The position numbers were made by a program, and so were the translations under genes. 64,000 nucleotides of DNA, taken from assembly GCA_032871835.1 (NCBI GenBank), contig CM065297.1, positions 67,815,253 through 67,879,252 on the forward strand, given 5' to 3'. The notes beneath the pieces were generated by a model, which was given only the letters and a program-made list of their open reading frames with translations, was not told the DNA's origin and did not search any database. Each line of letters starts with the position of its first letter. Within the stretch, counting starts at the first letter, position 1. This document shows, piece by piece, positions 10,705 to 22,077 of this stretch. This DNA is from Dipteronia dyeriana. Its lineage: Eukaryota; Streptophyta; Magnoliopsida; Sapindales; Sapindaceae.

Positions 10705-13700
10705 CTAAAGCATGTGTGACATGTTTCGTAAACTTAGACCATCTAGGTGACCCGAAAACACTTTAGCCGGTAAGGTCTTCATAAATGGATCAACATGATT
10801 GTCTTGTGAGGCTATCTTGGTGACGATTACATCTCCTCTCTACATTATCTCTCTGATGAGATGATACTTTGTCTCTATATGCTTCACTCTCTTGTGGCTT
10901 CTTGGTTCTTTGGAATAAGCCACAACACCACTGTTATCACAATAAAGTGTGATGAGCCTATCCAGATCTAGAACAACTTCAAGATCACTCAAGAACTTAT
11001 AGAGCCAAATAGCCTCTTTAGCAGCTTCACAAGCAGCTACATATTCATCTTCCATTGTGCAGTCAACAATGTAAGATTGCTTGATACTTCTCCACACAAT
11101 GGCTCCACCACCTAGTGTGAATACTGATCCAAATGTGGATTTCTTAGAATTACTGTCTGACTAAAAATCAGAATCCGTGTATCCTAACAGGATCAAATCC
11201 TGTGAGGAATACACTAGCATATAATTTCTCATTCTCTGAGATACTTGAGAATATTCTTTATAGCAACCCAATGAACTACTTCCACTGCATAGCAGATGTC
11301 CGGTCTCTTGCACAACATAGCATACATGAGACTACCTACTGCTGATGCATAGGGTACACGTCTCATATCCTCAACTTCTTGAGGTGTCTTAGGACACTGT
11401 TTCTTAGACAAGTGAACTCCATACCTGGAAGGTAAATTACCTTTCTTGTAGTTTTGCATCAAAAACGCACAAGAATCTTGTCGATATATGATGCCTGAGA
11501 CAATGCTATGAGTTTGATTTTACGATCCCTTATAAGTTAGATCCCTAGAACATAACTTGCCTCTCCCAAATCTTTCATTTGAAATTGGCTAGCCAGCCAG
11601 CCCTTTACATCAGACAACACCACATCATTCCCAATGAGTAGGATATCATATCTATATAGGACCAAGAAAACTACTTTCTTGTCAATGATGCGCTTATAGG
11701 CACAAGGCTCATCAACGTTCTGCTCAAAGCCATAGGTTTTGATCATATTATCAAACCTAATGTTCCAAGATATAGATGCTTACTTAAGTCCATATATGGA
11801 CCTTTGCAGCTTGCAAACTTTTTGCTCTTGATCTGGAGACACGAATCCCTCTAGTTGCATCATATAGATGCTCTGATCAAGATTGTCATTCAATAATGCA
11901 GACTTGATGTCCATTTGCCAGATTTCATAATCGAAATAGGCAGCAATAGATAAGAGAATCCGAATAGACTTAAACATGGCTACTGGCGAAAAGGTCTCTT
12001 TATATCGACCCCCTCTTTCTAGGTATAACCCTTGGCCACTAGCCTTGATTTGAAGGTCTATACCTTCCCGTCTATTCCTTTCTTTCTCTTGTAGATCCAC
12101 TTACACCTTATGGGTTTTACCCTAATCAGTAAGTCTATAAGATCCCATACTGAGTTAAAGTACATGGACACCATCTCGAGATTCATGGCTTTAAGCAATT
12201 CCTTTTTATTAAGATCTTCCATTGCATTCTTAATTGTTAATGGATAATCTACACTATCAGTAGAGATAACACTTTATCCCTCACCTATACCTATAAAGCA
12301 TTCAGGTTATCTCACAACCCTCTCACTACATTTAGATGGTAGTGTATCCTGATTAAGAACCATCTGACTCTTAGATGTTTATGGATCAACAACTCTTGTT
12401 GATGAAGCACTAGTCTCACCAGGCTCTAACTCATTCAATACAATCTTAGAACAAGGTTTATGGTCACTAATATAATTGTCCTCAAGAAACATTTGATTTG
12501 TCGATACAAATACTTTGTTATCTTCGGGACAGTAGAAGTGGCCACCTCTGGTCTCCTTGGAGTATACTACAAATAGACAGACAACAGACTTGGAGTCTAG
12601 CTTTCTACTTCTATTCTTCAGCACGTGTGCTGGACACCCCTATAACCAAAAATTTCACAAACTAGCTTTACGACCATTCCACAACTCCAAGGAATCTTAG
12701 GAATAGATTTGGATGGCATTACACTCAAAATGTATGCCACTGTTTGTAACGCATATCCCCATAAGGAATTTGGTAATGATGAGAAACTAATCATAGATCT
12801 CACCATTTCCTTCAGGGTTTTGTTTCTCCTCTCTGCTACACCATTTAATTGAGGTGTACGAGGAGCTATGAGTTGGGAAACTATCCCATGCTCGACCATG
12901 AAGTCTTAAAACTCTAGGTTAAGGTACTCACATCCACAATCTGATCCCAGTGACTTGATAGTCTTACCTAATTGATTATCAACTTCAGTTCAAAATTCTT
13001 TAAACTTTTCAAATGTTTCCGACATCCGTTACATTAGGTAGACGTATCCTTATCTTGAGTAGTCATCTATAAAGGTGACATAATAATCATAACCACCCCT
13101 AGCTTTAATATTCATCGGTCCGTAGACATCTGTATGTATAAGCTCTAGCGGTTCTTTAGCTCTAAGCCCTTTTCCAGTAAAAGGTCTGCTAGTCATCTTA
13201 CCTTCTAGACAGGATTCGCAGACAGGTAAGGTGCAAACCTTTAACTCACATAAAGGTCCGATTTTTACTAGTCTGTCTATCCGGTCAAGGTTTATATGAC
13301 CAAGCCTTAGATACCAAAGATACGTGTCATTATCTGGAGAAATCTTATGTCGTTTGGTTTTTGGTTTTTCAACCTTAAACATTTCAGTGTTGAGCAATGT
13401 AGTATGTATTAACGGTCTTAACACATACAAATTGTTTTCATTAATTTCTGAATAAATATTCAGACCATTCTTTCCAATAATAACAGACTTATTATTAAAA
13501 GAAACAGAATATTTTTGTTCTAACAATTTAGAAACGGAAATCAAATTCGTGTAAATTCAGGAATATATAACACATTGTCAAACAGTATATAACTATTACA
13601 AAAACGTAATCTAATTACGCCTACTGCTCTTGCTGACATGACATCCCCTGACCCCACACATATTCAGAAGGCTCGCTCCTCTAACCGTGTCTAAGAATCA

Positions 13701-14546
13701 GTCAATTGTAAAGAAGAACAAATATGGTTAGTGGCCCACGAATCAACTATCCATGGTGAAGAATCATCTTCCACTAACAATGACTCAAGAAAAAGTAAAT
13801 CATATTTACAGTTCTTGGACTTCTTCTTACTTTGGGCTTTCTTGGGTTTGGGCTTACCCTTCGCTTTCCTAGTAGACCTCTTCCTCTTCTTATTATTGAA
13901 GGAAGATGGTTCGGCAACTCGGAAACACTTGCCTCCCCTGTCTTGCCCTATAAGTCCTTAGCCAAGGACTCAAAGGTAGTGAGCTCATTGAGCAACTGTG
14001 TAAGGCTGAGCCTTGACTTGCTCATCTCGTAGTTACTTTTAAACTGATCGAAACTCTTCGGAAGAGTCATCAGTATGATACTAACTTGACTGGGTTTTTC
14101 AGGACCCCACCATTGACTTCTGCCATGTTGAAGTAGGACATCATGCTCAGGACATGTTCCCGAACTAATGTACCTTCCTTCATGCGAGTGAGCATAGCGG
14201 AACGAACAGCTTCATGTCGCTTTTGCTTAGAGGCTTGCCTAAACATAGCTTGCAATGACTCCATGATTTTGAATGCTGAAGTCATTACTTCATGCTTTGT
14301 GACAAGCACGTCTGTCATAGAGGGCAATAGATATGTTCGGGCCTTCTCATCAGATGAGACCCATCGCTCGTATGCCTTACGAACTGTTCATGTGGCATTG
14401 GCAACAGACACTGGAGGACATTCCTCCGTAAGCACAAACTTGAGGTCCTTGGTGACCAATATTGCATTAATGTTAAGTTTCCACTTACTGTAGTTATCAC
14501 CAGTTAATTTATTGTTTGCGATAATTTGAAGTAATGCAGAAGACAT
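10705..14546 (-). pseudogene. Ty1/copia gag-pol of H-, heavily decayed
   Basis: From the start near 14546 the minus strand encodes a copia Gag (LTGDNYSKWKLNINAILV, then a UBN2-type region), the protease site, GAG-pre-integrase (WYLRLGHINL ... CESCLEGKM), integrase core (ELIHTDVYGP, FIDDYSR, PQLNGVAERRN), reverse transcriptase (WQMDIKSALLN; YRYDILLIGND) and RNase H (DEYVAACEAAKEAIWL). It ends at a stop near 10705, just before the purine tract. The protease motif reads D-S-W-A-T-N-H near 13735 instead of D-S-G. The zinc knuckle is missing, and the reverse-transcriptase YVDD is Y-R-Y-D. Many stops and frameshifts split it into pieces. It is inactive, but its identity is secure. Confidence 0.92.
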
Positions 14547-14637
14547 TATTGCTGAAATAAATAAAATGTTTATTCAATCATTTATTTAAAACAAGTGTGA
14601 GTGTTTTAACATAAATTTAAACATGATGCATGCACTT
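14547..14637 (-). mobile_element. Stub of the H- leader
   Basis: The minus strand matches the leader just upstream of the H+ gag (41160-41246), including TTTATTTATTTCAG directly before the start codon. Homology stops at CATGATGCATG. The rest of the leader and the 5' LTR of H- are gone. Confidence 0.75.
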
Positions 14638-14639
14638 AA

Positions 14640-15180
14640 CACCACCCAATTTTTCTTTCAAGGGTTATCCTTATCGGTAGCACCGGGGACTATGAAGTTC
14701 AAGCGGTTATTCATCCTGAGGACCAGGGGAATTAGCAGTAACCTGGAAAAGGGATCCCAACTTGTCCGGCCCTGGCTCTTGATCGATACCATCCTTCTCA
14801 CACTGTTCCTTCCATAACACAAGAAAGCCCGCCAGTGTATCCAGAACCCTAGTGTCAATTGAAGAAGAGCAATTTGTAGGGTGAAGGGGCAACCTAACCC
14901 TATAATCAAAAGTTGTCATGTGGATGAGACACACACCGGGTGGAAGAGTGAATATGTCATAGTTCCTGTGGGGCACGATAATCGATATACTGTCAAGAAT
15001 GCCAAAATTCTCCCTCAGGTGGTTAATCGATTCGAAAGTGGTAATGGAATCGAGGATGGTTCTAAAATTATACGGGAGGGTGAGTGTCCCTCCTACTATG
15101 AGAGTTGTAGCCTCGACCCGACCCCCCCAACCTCAACCTTGCCTGACTCCCCTTTAGAGTGTTCTTCAATAATTTCCATG
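14640..15180 (-). pseudogene. Antisense Transposase_28-like ORF in G2
   Basis: In the minus-strand frame open from about 15127 down to 14707 the product contains HLRENFGILDSISIIVP, then FTLPPGVCLIHMTTFDYRV, RLPLHP and TLAGFLVLWKEQ; a neighbouring frame (14658-14909) continues it after a shift. This order, an N-terminal R-x-x-[FY]-x-I block, PPG, a RLPLHP motif and a LAGF-x-LW helix, is that of the plant family called putative gypsy-type transposon (Transposase_28). Its biochemical role is unknown. It lies antisense, just upstream of the G2 3' LTR, where some Tat elements carry an extra ORF. There is no clear start codon, a frameshift is present, and the RLPLHP downstream part is shortened. 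Confidence 0.65.
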
Positions 15181-15766
15181 AGGGTGTCTAGATTGTTTGA
15201 AATACCATCCCCGATAGCGAAGTTCCGGTTGAAGCGATAACTTATTTACAGAGAAGAGGCATCACTCTCCCTTCTATCTTCTTCTCGAGCTCGTTTTATT
15301 CCAGCAGGACATGGGGACTCACCCTCCACCATCCTCTAAACATTGTCGCTACCAGAATGTGAGATGGTTCAGATGGGAAAATCAGTTTGAAGCTCGAGGC
15401 TTGGAAACAGAGGGAAGGGGTTAGTAAGAAAGTTGAGGTTTTTGAAATTTAAAACAAGGGATTCGAAAGGTGGGAGAAAAGCAAAGAGGAATCCAGGTTA
15501 TATAGGCGTGACAGGGAAGCAGACGATGATGAGAGTGCGATCAATAAGGTGAGATTTTTGCCTCGATACCCTGCTTGCCACCAAAAATATCATCCATTTT
15601 CAAATTAGAATCCACACTCTTGCTTGACACGTGGTTATTACATTTACGAAGAAGATTTCTTCTAGATTCTAGCAACCAATTTGAAAACGGAAAATTTTCC
15701 ACAAGAAGTAAGAGACTGAATCCAACCCCAACTCAGTCACCGATGTTCAAGTTAGAGGGGACTTCC
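15181..15766 (+). other. Noncoding 3' region of G2
   Basis: It lies between the antisense ORF and the 3' LTR. No coding frame is convincing. A purine-rich stretch, TTAGAGGGGACT, lies just before the LTR start at 15767 and may be the polypurine tract. The frame 15575-15967 crosses the LTR boundary and is not a gene. Confidence 0.5.
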
Positions 15767-15873
15767 GTTAATATCCAAATTTGGCTAGGAATCGAAGGAA
15801 ATTTTCCACTTCCTAGCCTTCAGGCAAGGGTTCGAATTCGAGCTTATGTAACGAGGTATCAAGTTCCCCTAGG
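15767..15873 (+). mobile_element. First part of the G2 3' LTR
   Basis: CGTTAATATCCAAATTTGGCTAG onward matches 6917-7033, with the first base changed from T to C. The match stops where J sequence begins. The continuation is at 32877. Confidence 0.75.
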
Positions 15874-16717
15874 TGTATATATTGGCCTAGGGAGGCTAGG
15901 GCATGATCTGGCCATGAAAGGACACATTTTCCCCTCTAAAATGGCTGATTTTCATCCCAAGAGCTGATCCCGTAAAATTCATGACTCTTAGTGCGCGGGC
16001 AAATGCGCTGGTGGTGACTCCCATAGGACCAGTGCATCTCTGCGTAGCATTCAGTAAAATTGGTATAACTTTCTCCAGAAGACTCAGAATCACAATCCGT
16101 AACAACCACTGGAAACTAGACTTCCGACGCTTTCGGAATATATATAGATGAAAGAATGGATCAATCCGAGGAGAGAGATATGACCCTCCGAAGTTGGATG
16201 ACTTGTATGACCTTTTTACAATTTCAACTCCTTTTGCCTCCAATCTGACTCTTTGCTAATTTTTGCCTCCCCAAACTTACTTTGAGCTTACACACCATCA
16301 ATAAGGAATACAGTCTTTGCTCTTTTTGAGTTGCTTTGTGTCTTGCAATAACTATATTGCCTCTGATCTGCTTTCGGGTCTTGATGTTTGCTCCGGATCT
16401 TAATGTTTACGTGGGTTGTGACCCGCGCAGTGACCTGCGCATAGACCTAATGCTCTGTTTTCATCTCTCGGGTCTTGGCAAATGCATGGACATATGCGCG
16501 GGTTCAGAACCCTAGTAGTGACCTGCACTCTCTAGCTTTTCTTCACTGATTTTGGCCCATTTTCGCCCAATATTCGCTCTTTTCATCCTTTCTTCCAAAA
16601 TGTATCTAATTGCCTGTAAACATAACAAACAAGCCGTAAGATACGTAAAAATAGCTGAAAGTGAGATAAAGGCAATGGAATTGAGGGCAAAAATATATGT
16701 CAATTTTGGCATGATTA
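15874..16717 (-). mobile_element. 3' LTR of minus-strand element J, truncated
   Basis: It matches 32051-32876, the U3-proximal part of the J 5' LTR, in the same orientation. The minus-strand start is TAATCATGCC, a decayed form of TGATCGTGCC. About 1.1 kb of the LTR 3' part is missing, lost together with part of the surrounding G2 LTR. Frames at 15896-16243 and 16512-16733 have counterparts in the other LTR and are not genes. Confidence 0.8.
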
Positions 16718-18322
16718 AATACCCCCAAACCAAACCTTTTCACGTCCTTGAGCAAACCTTAAAACAAAATAAATAAGACTCAAATAAAAATGACTCGACC
16801 TAAGACTCACCTAGACTCAAAACAAATTATTCCATAAGTCGCATATCCAACTAGTGATGAGATGCAAGGATGTGTTATAGAGAGAAGTAGACATAAGCAA
16901 AGTAATCTAAAACAAATCAAAGGCACTTGAGGGAAAACTTGCACAACCACGAATCCCACGCCTAAGAGTGCTTTGACATAGGGGGCTACTCACTCCCACA
17001 ACTTGAGCATAATTCGCTTTGACTCTAAACCTCTCCCGGTTTCGATCTTCTTTTTCCACTTAGAGTTCTAAGTTCACGCTCATTCAAGGTATGCAATGAT
17101 GGAGTTTATGCATAGAAATCTAATGCATTGCATATAATATACATTTAAAAACCAATAAGTGTATGTGAACTAGTCTAGGAAAGATTCACTATGCCATGAA
17201 TGTGGAAGATCAAGCATCAACAAACATTCCCAATCAAGACATATCATGGATCAAATAGGACTTTCCCTTTTGGTTGTAATGGGGCCATGAGGTTAAATGT
17301 GGTGAACAAAAAAGAATGGGAACTATAAGTTCAAAGATCACCAATCATGCTTACATATACTCACACACCCTATACAAAGCTCTATTAAACATTGATTACA
17401 CCAATCATTCTTTTCCTCTTTTTCTCTGCCTTTTCTTTCTTGATTTTTTTTTATACACTTGCATAATACATTTTGACAATTAATCTCATAAGTGCAAATT
17501 TGGCACTTTTACATTTTTGAACCATTTTCACGCACAATTTCAATGTTGCCTATAAACATGTCAATTTGCTTAGAGCTTACACTTTCAAACCCACAACCTT
17601 ACATGATTGGCAATTAAAAAGGGTTGGCTTGTGTTTGGCTATAGCTATATGGTTACATTTTGGTTCCAAATGAAAGGTACGTGTTTGGTCACAAATTTGG
17701 CTAAGATGCACATAAAGGGACATAGGAATGTGTTTAGGCATTTTAAGTAGTTAATTACACACACTGCCTAAGATCATTTCCATAATTAATCTCTTAAGGG
17801 AATGAATGCATCCAACAAGTAATCCATAATATATATGAGATGTATGTCCTATGGCATGTGACACTTATGACGAGAAGAGTGCTTAAAGGATAGAAAGAAC
17901 TTAACACTCAATTATGCTTTTATACGCTTGTGTTTATGAACTCATAGGTGTCTCCACTATTAGAATAAGGCGCAAGAACACCAAGTCCCTTCAAATCAAG
18001 CACACAGAGGATGGGACTAGCCCATGACAATGCAAATATAACCTATGAGTGACAAAGATTTGTACATAGGCTCACGATGCATGTACATACTCGCCAAAAG
18101 CACTCACTCAAGGCATCACATCCAAGCTAGTTAAAGCTTGAAATTCTGGCCATTGCGATAAATTGAAAAATTTGGACCAAAAAGACTAAAATGACTCAAA
18201 ACAAAACATAAAGAAGACATAATAAAGGCGTCTACACCCCCAAACCAAAACCCAACATTGTCCTCAATGTTGAAGACAATAGAGTCTGACCTAGTGGCGC
18301 ACACCTAACATGACACATAACA
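16718..18322 (-). mobile_element. Internal 3' region of element J, with polypurine tract
   Basis: ACCCCCAAACCAAACC at 16721-16736 is the complement of the purine tract GGTTTGGTTTGGGGGT next to the 3' LTR. The remaining 1.6 kb is AT-rich, with a few CCCCCAAACC runs and no coding frame. It is a long untranslated region, continued at 27757 beyond the inserted element C. Confidence 0.7.
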
Positions 18323-20087
18323 TATTAGGATTATGGTCGATAGCAAGAGTATAATAGTATTTGACAATCTTTTCATATTAATAAAGTGATTTCTAGTTTA
18401 ACAAATCTTATAGCATTTATAGTTTAATTATTATAATTGTCAAAAGTAAATAATCATAGGGTCAAAAGACTGTGAGAAAAGAAGAATTGTTCATACATCT
18501 AGATATGTATGAGGTAGACACAATTCTTTAGTTAGTCTTGAATAATATTCACAAATTAAGATAAACGGTTGGGCGCCTTTGTCTTGTCAAAGTTGTAGAT
18601 TCTTTTGCTAGCATTTGAGTGCGATCAAATGTGTTATGATGAGTCTAAAATCATCAAAGTGTGCTGTCTTTGGGTAAAATAATCTAGTGCATTGAATAGG
18701 ATCACAAAGAAATACTTTATCTAGAACCTTCAATACATAAATTTTTTTTATTTGATGACAATCGCAGAGTCTATCTCAATCCTGAGATAAATGATGGACT
18801 AATGGTAGCAAGTACTATCATTTGAGCTATCATTGAGTACGATTATATAGCATAGTCTATTCTCGATAGTTTGGTGGTATTCATTTGTTAATTGATAGAG
18901 AACTTCATTTATAGATAAGGACATCGTGGCTCCATTTATTAAATGAGAGTAGAATATCATCATATGGATGTTTTGAGGTATTGGATATTAAATTTTAACG
19001 TTAAGTTTCAATAATGTCTATTGAAACATGGCTTTTGGATAAGTCAAAATATCCAGGTTCAAAATGTGGTCGTATGAGTAAATATGGTAACTTGGAGAGC
19101 TATAAACGGTCTATGAGCTATTGGCAATTACTGGTGTTCTTTATGAGGATACACTTTCTCCAATAAGGTTTGTCTAGGGTATGAACGAGTAACATCAACT
19201 TATTCTATCTTTATTTAAGAGTTCAATTGTAGTTCTCTAGTAGAATGAACTAAAATTAAATAGATCGGACATAAGTGAATCACTTGTTGATTGTGATTGG
19301 GTTGTGTCTATTGGAGCATAAATTTAGATAGCCTGCCAAGATCCACAATCCACACGAACTTGCATGGATCACTTGATATATTCTACCGGACCAATTTAGG
19401 GGTCCTTCTAGAATTGTATTAAGGCATGTGAACTTGTTTACTTTTGTAATAATAGGTCTAGTTCACATGTGGACTTTTTATAAAGGTCCAATGGATTTAT
19501 TAAAATAAGAAAAATAATATATTGCCCATATACATGTGTTGGGCGGGAAGGCTATTGAGAATAGCTTAATTATATTATTTTTATTTTATTATTTAATTAA
19601 ATAGAAATTAATTAATTTGGTTATAAATTAGTTATTTAATTAAAAGTCAAAATCATTTTCCTAGTAGGAGTTGGTCTCCTAAAAATATACTATTGTTGGT
19701 AGTATAATTAATATTAAAGACTATATTTGATAAGTAGATAAATAAAAGGAATTATTTATCTAATCAAATTAGTAAGTCTTTAATATGGTTACAAATACAC
19801 TATTGAGTTGGATTAGGAGTCTTGGTTGAGGAAAGAATTTTTTTTGAAAAGGATTTTTAACCACCAAGTAAATCTACCTAAGGAAAGGATTCTTAACTAC
19901 CAAGTAAATCCTTCTTAGGAAAGGATTTGTGATCCTAATCTATATCCTATGAAATTCGGCCAGACCGTGTATATATATAAAAGGATAGAATTCCTTTTAG
20001 ATAAGGATTCTTAACTACCAAATAAATCCACCTAAGGAAAGGATTCTTGCAAACCACGTAAATCCTTCTTAGAAATGGATTTATGAT

Positions 20088-20147
<60 letters not shown>

Positions 20148-20774
20148 CTTTTCGGCCAGCCTTAAGATTCTAAGAGTAAAATTTTTGACCAACCTAAGTG
20201 TTTTCTAAGAGAGAATTTTGCTTGGCAAGAGAGAATTGAGAGAGAAAAATTTAGTATTTTACTCTAGACAAAATTCAATAAACTCTAAGATATAGGGTGT
20301 GGAATTCGGCCAAGGAGAAAAGAGAAAAAGAGGACGTTTTTGTTTTTGAAAGTATACTAGTATCCTTTACATCAAAAGGGTTTTGTGTACAAAATCAAAT
20401 CGGGTTCACACCAGTTTCATTCAAGTAGATTGATAATTCACAATTGACTGGACGTTCTTGGATTTTTCTCTTGGAGGATATTTGTAATGAACAAAGAAAA
20501 GAGTTTGTTTGTCTCCATCCTCATGTATACAATTTAAAGAAAGGAAGCTCACACTCCTAGGTGATTCACGTTCATGATTGGATTGAAAGATCTTACAAAA
20601 TCAATTCAGCATTTGTTCAATCGTCACGAGAAAAAGGTACGACACTTTTATATACATAAATTAATCTAGGGTTAAGGCTCTTGTTATTAAAAGGGAAAAA
20701 TTTTATTTATTCGCAAACCTAATTTTTGTTTTTATCACGCTTCCGTTGCGTTTTTGAACTGTTTTTTCCCTACA
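18323..20774 (+). mobile_element. 5' LTR of element C
   Basis: 2452 bp, ending CCCTACA directly before the primer site. The U3 contains two copies of a 154-bp unit beginning AAGGATT at 19849 and 20003. Each ends in a run of alternating T and A that could act as a TATA box. An (AT)n(GT)n microsatellite occupies 20091-20147. Confidence 0.92.
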
Positions 20775-20776
20775 AT

Positions 20777-20789
20777 TGGTATCAAACCC
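20777..20789 (+). promoter_or_regulatory. Primer-binding site of element C
   Basis: TGGTATCAAACC lies two bases after the LTR. It differs at two bases from the initiator tRNA-Met site TGGTATCAGAGC. Confidence 0.85.
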
Positions 20790-20913
20790 TGGTTGTACCC
20801 TTGATTAATTGATGTATGTGTTCGTGAATCTTTTTCTTTTTATTGTATATATGCATGTTTAAGAAAGAGGTGACACTCTAGGTATTTACATATATATTTA
20901 CATTGGAATGTAT

Positions 20914-20950
<37 letters not shown>

Positions 20951-22077
20951 TTGTATGTGGTTTGTCATTGTTTAATTTTGGGACTAGAATTTTAATGTAT
21001 TTTGTTTTGGGATTTTAACAAGACGGGTGGTCTATCATCACCATAATTTCCTTCTTGGTAGTTGATAAGTTTTCTTTTGTTGTAATAAAAAAAAACTGCA
21101 GTATTTTATTATTTAAACTCTTCTGTAATACATTTAAGTATCGAAGACTCGAAGGTTTGAAGAATTAGGAGCAACCGGAACAAGTTTGGGACCGTGCGAG
21201 TCGTATCAATGAACGTGCGTGCGAAGAGCACGCAGCCACGTTTATTGTGGCATGGGCTGCGTACGGCAGCCCTATGGAAGCCATGGGCTGCACATGGCAG
21301 CCTTTTATGGGGCTGTGGCATGTGCATGCCCATGGGTAAGGGCCAAGGGTGCGCATGCCCATGGGAGGTAACCGAGGGAGTCCGAACAACGAAGGTCGCG
21401 TGAAGACTTGTTCGCCAAGAAAAGAGTTCTTGTATTCCAAGATATATGTAATTTACTTGTTTTTCTAGGATGGACCAAAATTCTAGCTATTTATATTTTT
21501 GTAAATATTGCAATGTTTATCATTATTTGATAACATGTCATATAGAATAGGAGTGCCACTCATATATCTCTTTTGGTACGAACATGCATAGAATGATTTA
21601 GGTATCTAAATTGGCATCTAGATAACTTGGTAAATCATTCTCTGGAATTCTATCACACGCCTTAAATAATTGAGTGGGAGAAGGTGTTTTGGAACACTTA
21701 CGGCCTCCAAGTTTAGTTGAGCTTTATGTTTTGTGTAATAACCCCCAAAGGTATTCATGAATGGAATTTAGCAAGATACTTCCTTACAATGATGGACTAG
21801 ACAATAAGCCCAAACGATATCTACTCCCAAAGGAGGGATATTCGTGAGGGATTATATTAAAGGTCGATAACTTGGTAACACTCAATGTGAGTTTATTAAT
21901 ATCCTCACAAGATAACTAGTAAATGTTGCGAACTCCCAAAGGAGGCGTGACATTTGTAGGTGTTGGATCACCATTGAATTTTTAAGATTGAATTATTTTA
22001 TTTAATTCAAGATAAATATTCGAAAGTGCTTTATCGTGATTATTTACTTATATAAATTTTGTTATAAAAACAAAATC
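20790..22077 (+). mobile_element. Leader of element C
   Basis: 1.3 kb of untranslated sequence before gag. A TA microsatellite is at 20917-20947. A GC-rich block with repeated CATGGGC and GGCAGCC motifs lies at about 21165-21420, also present in element B. From about 21430 on it matches the D and E leaders. Frames on either strand here (21109-21333, 21165-21440, 21194-21403) are not supported. Confidence 0.8.

Noticed and set aside
13731..13961. Plus-strand frame with a Leu/Phe-rich stretch resembling a membrane segment
   Set aside because: Antisense to the Lys/Arg-rich Gag tail and protease region of H-.
20091..20147. (AT)n(GT)n tract as a regulatory or Z-DNA element
   Set aside because: A microsatellite at a TATA-like position in one LTR. 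The corresponding tracts in other copies vary freely in length, so only simple repeat expansion is supported.
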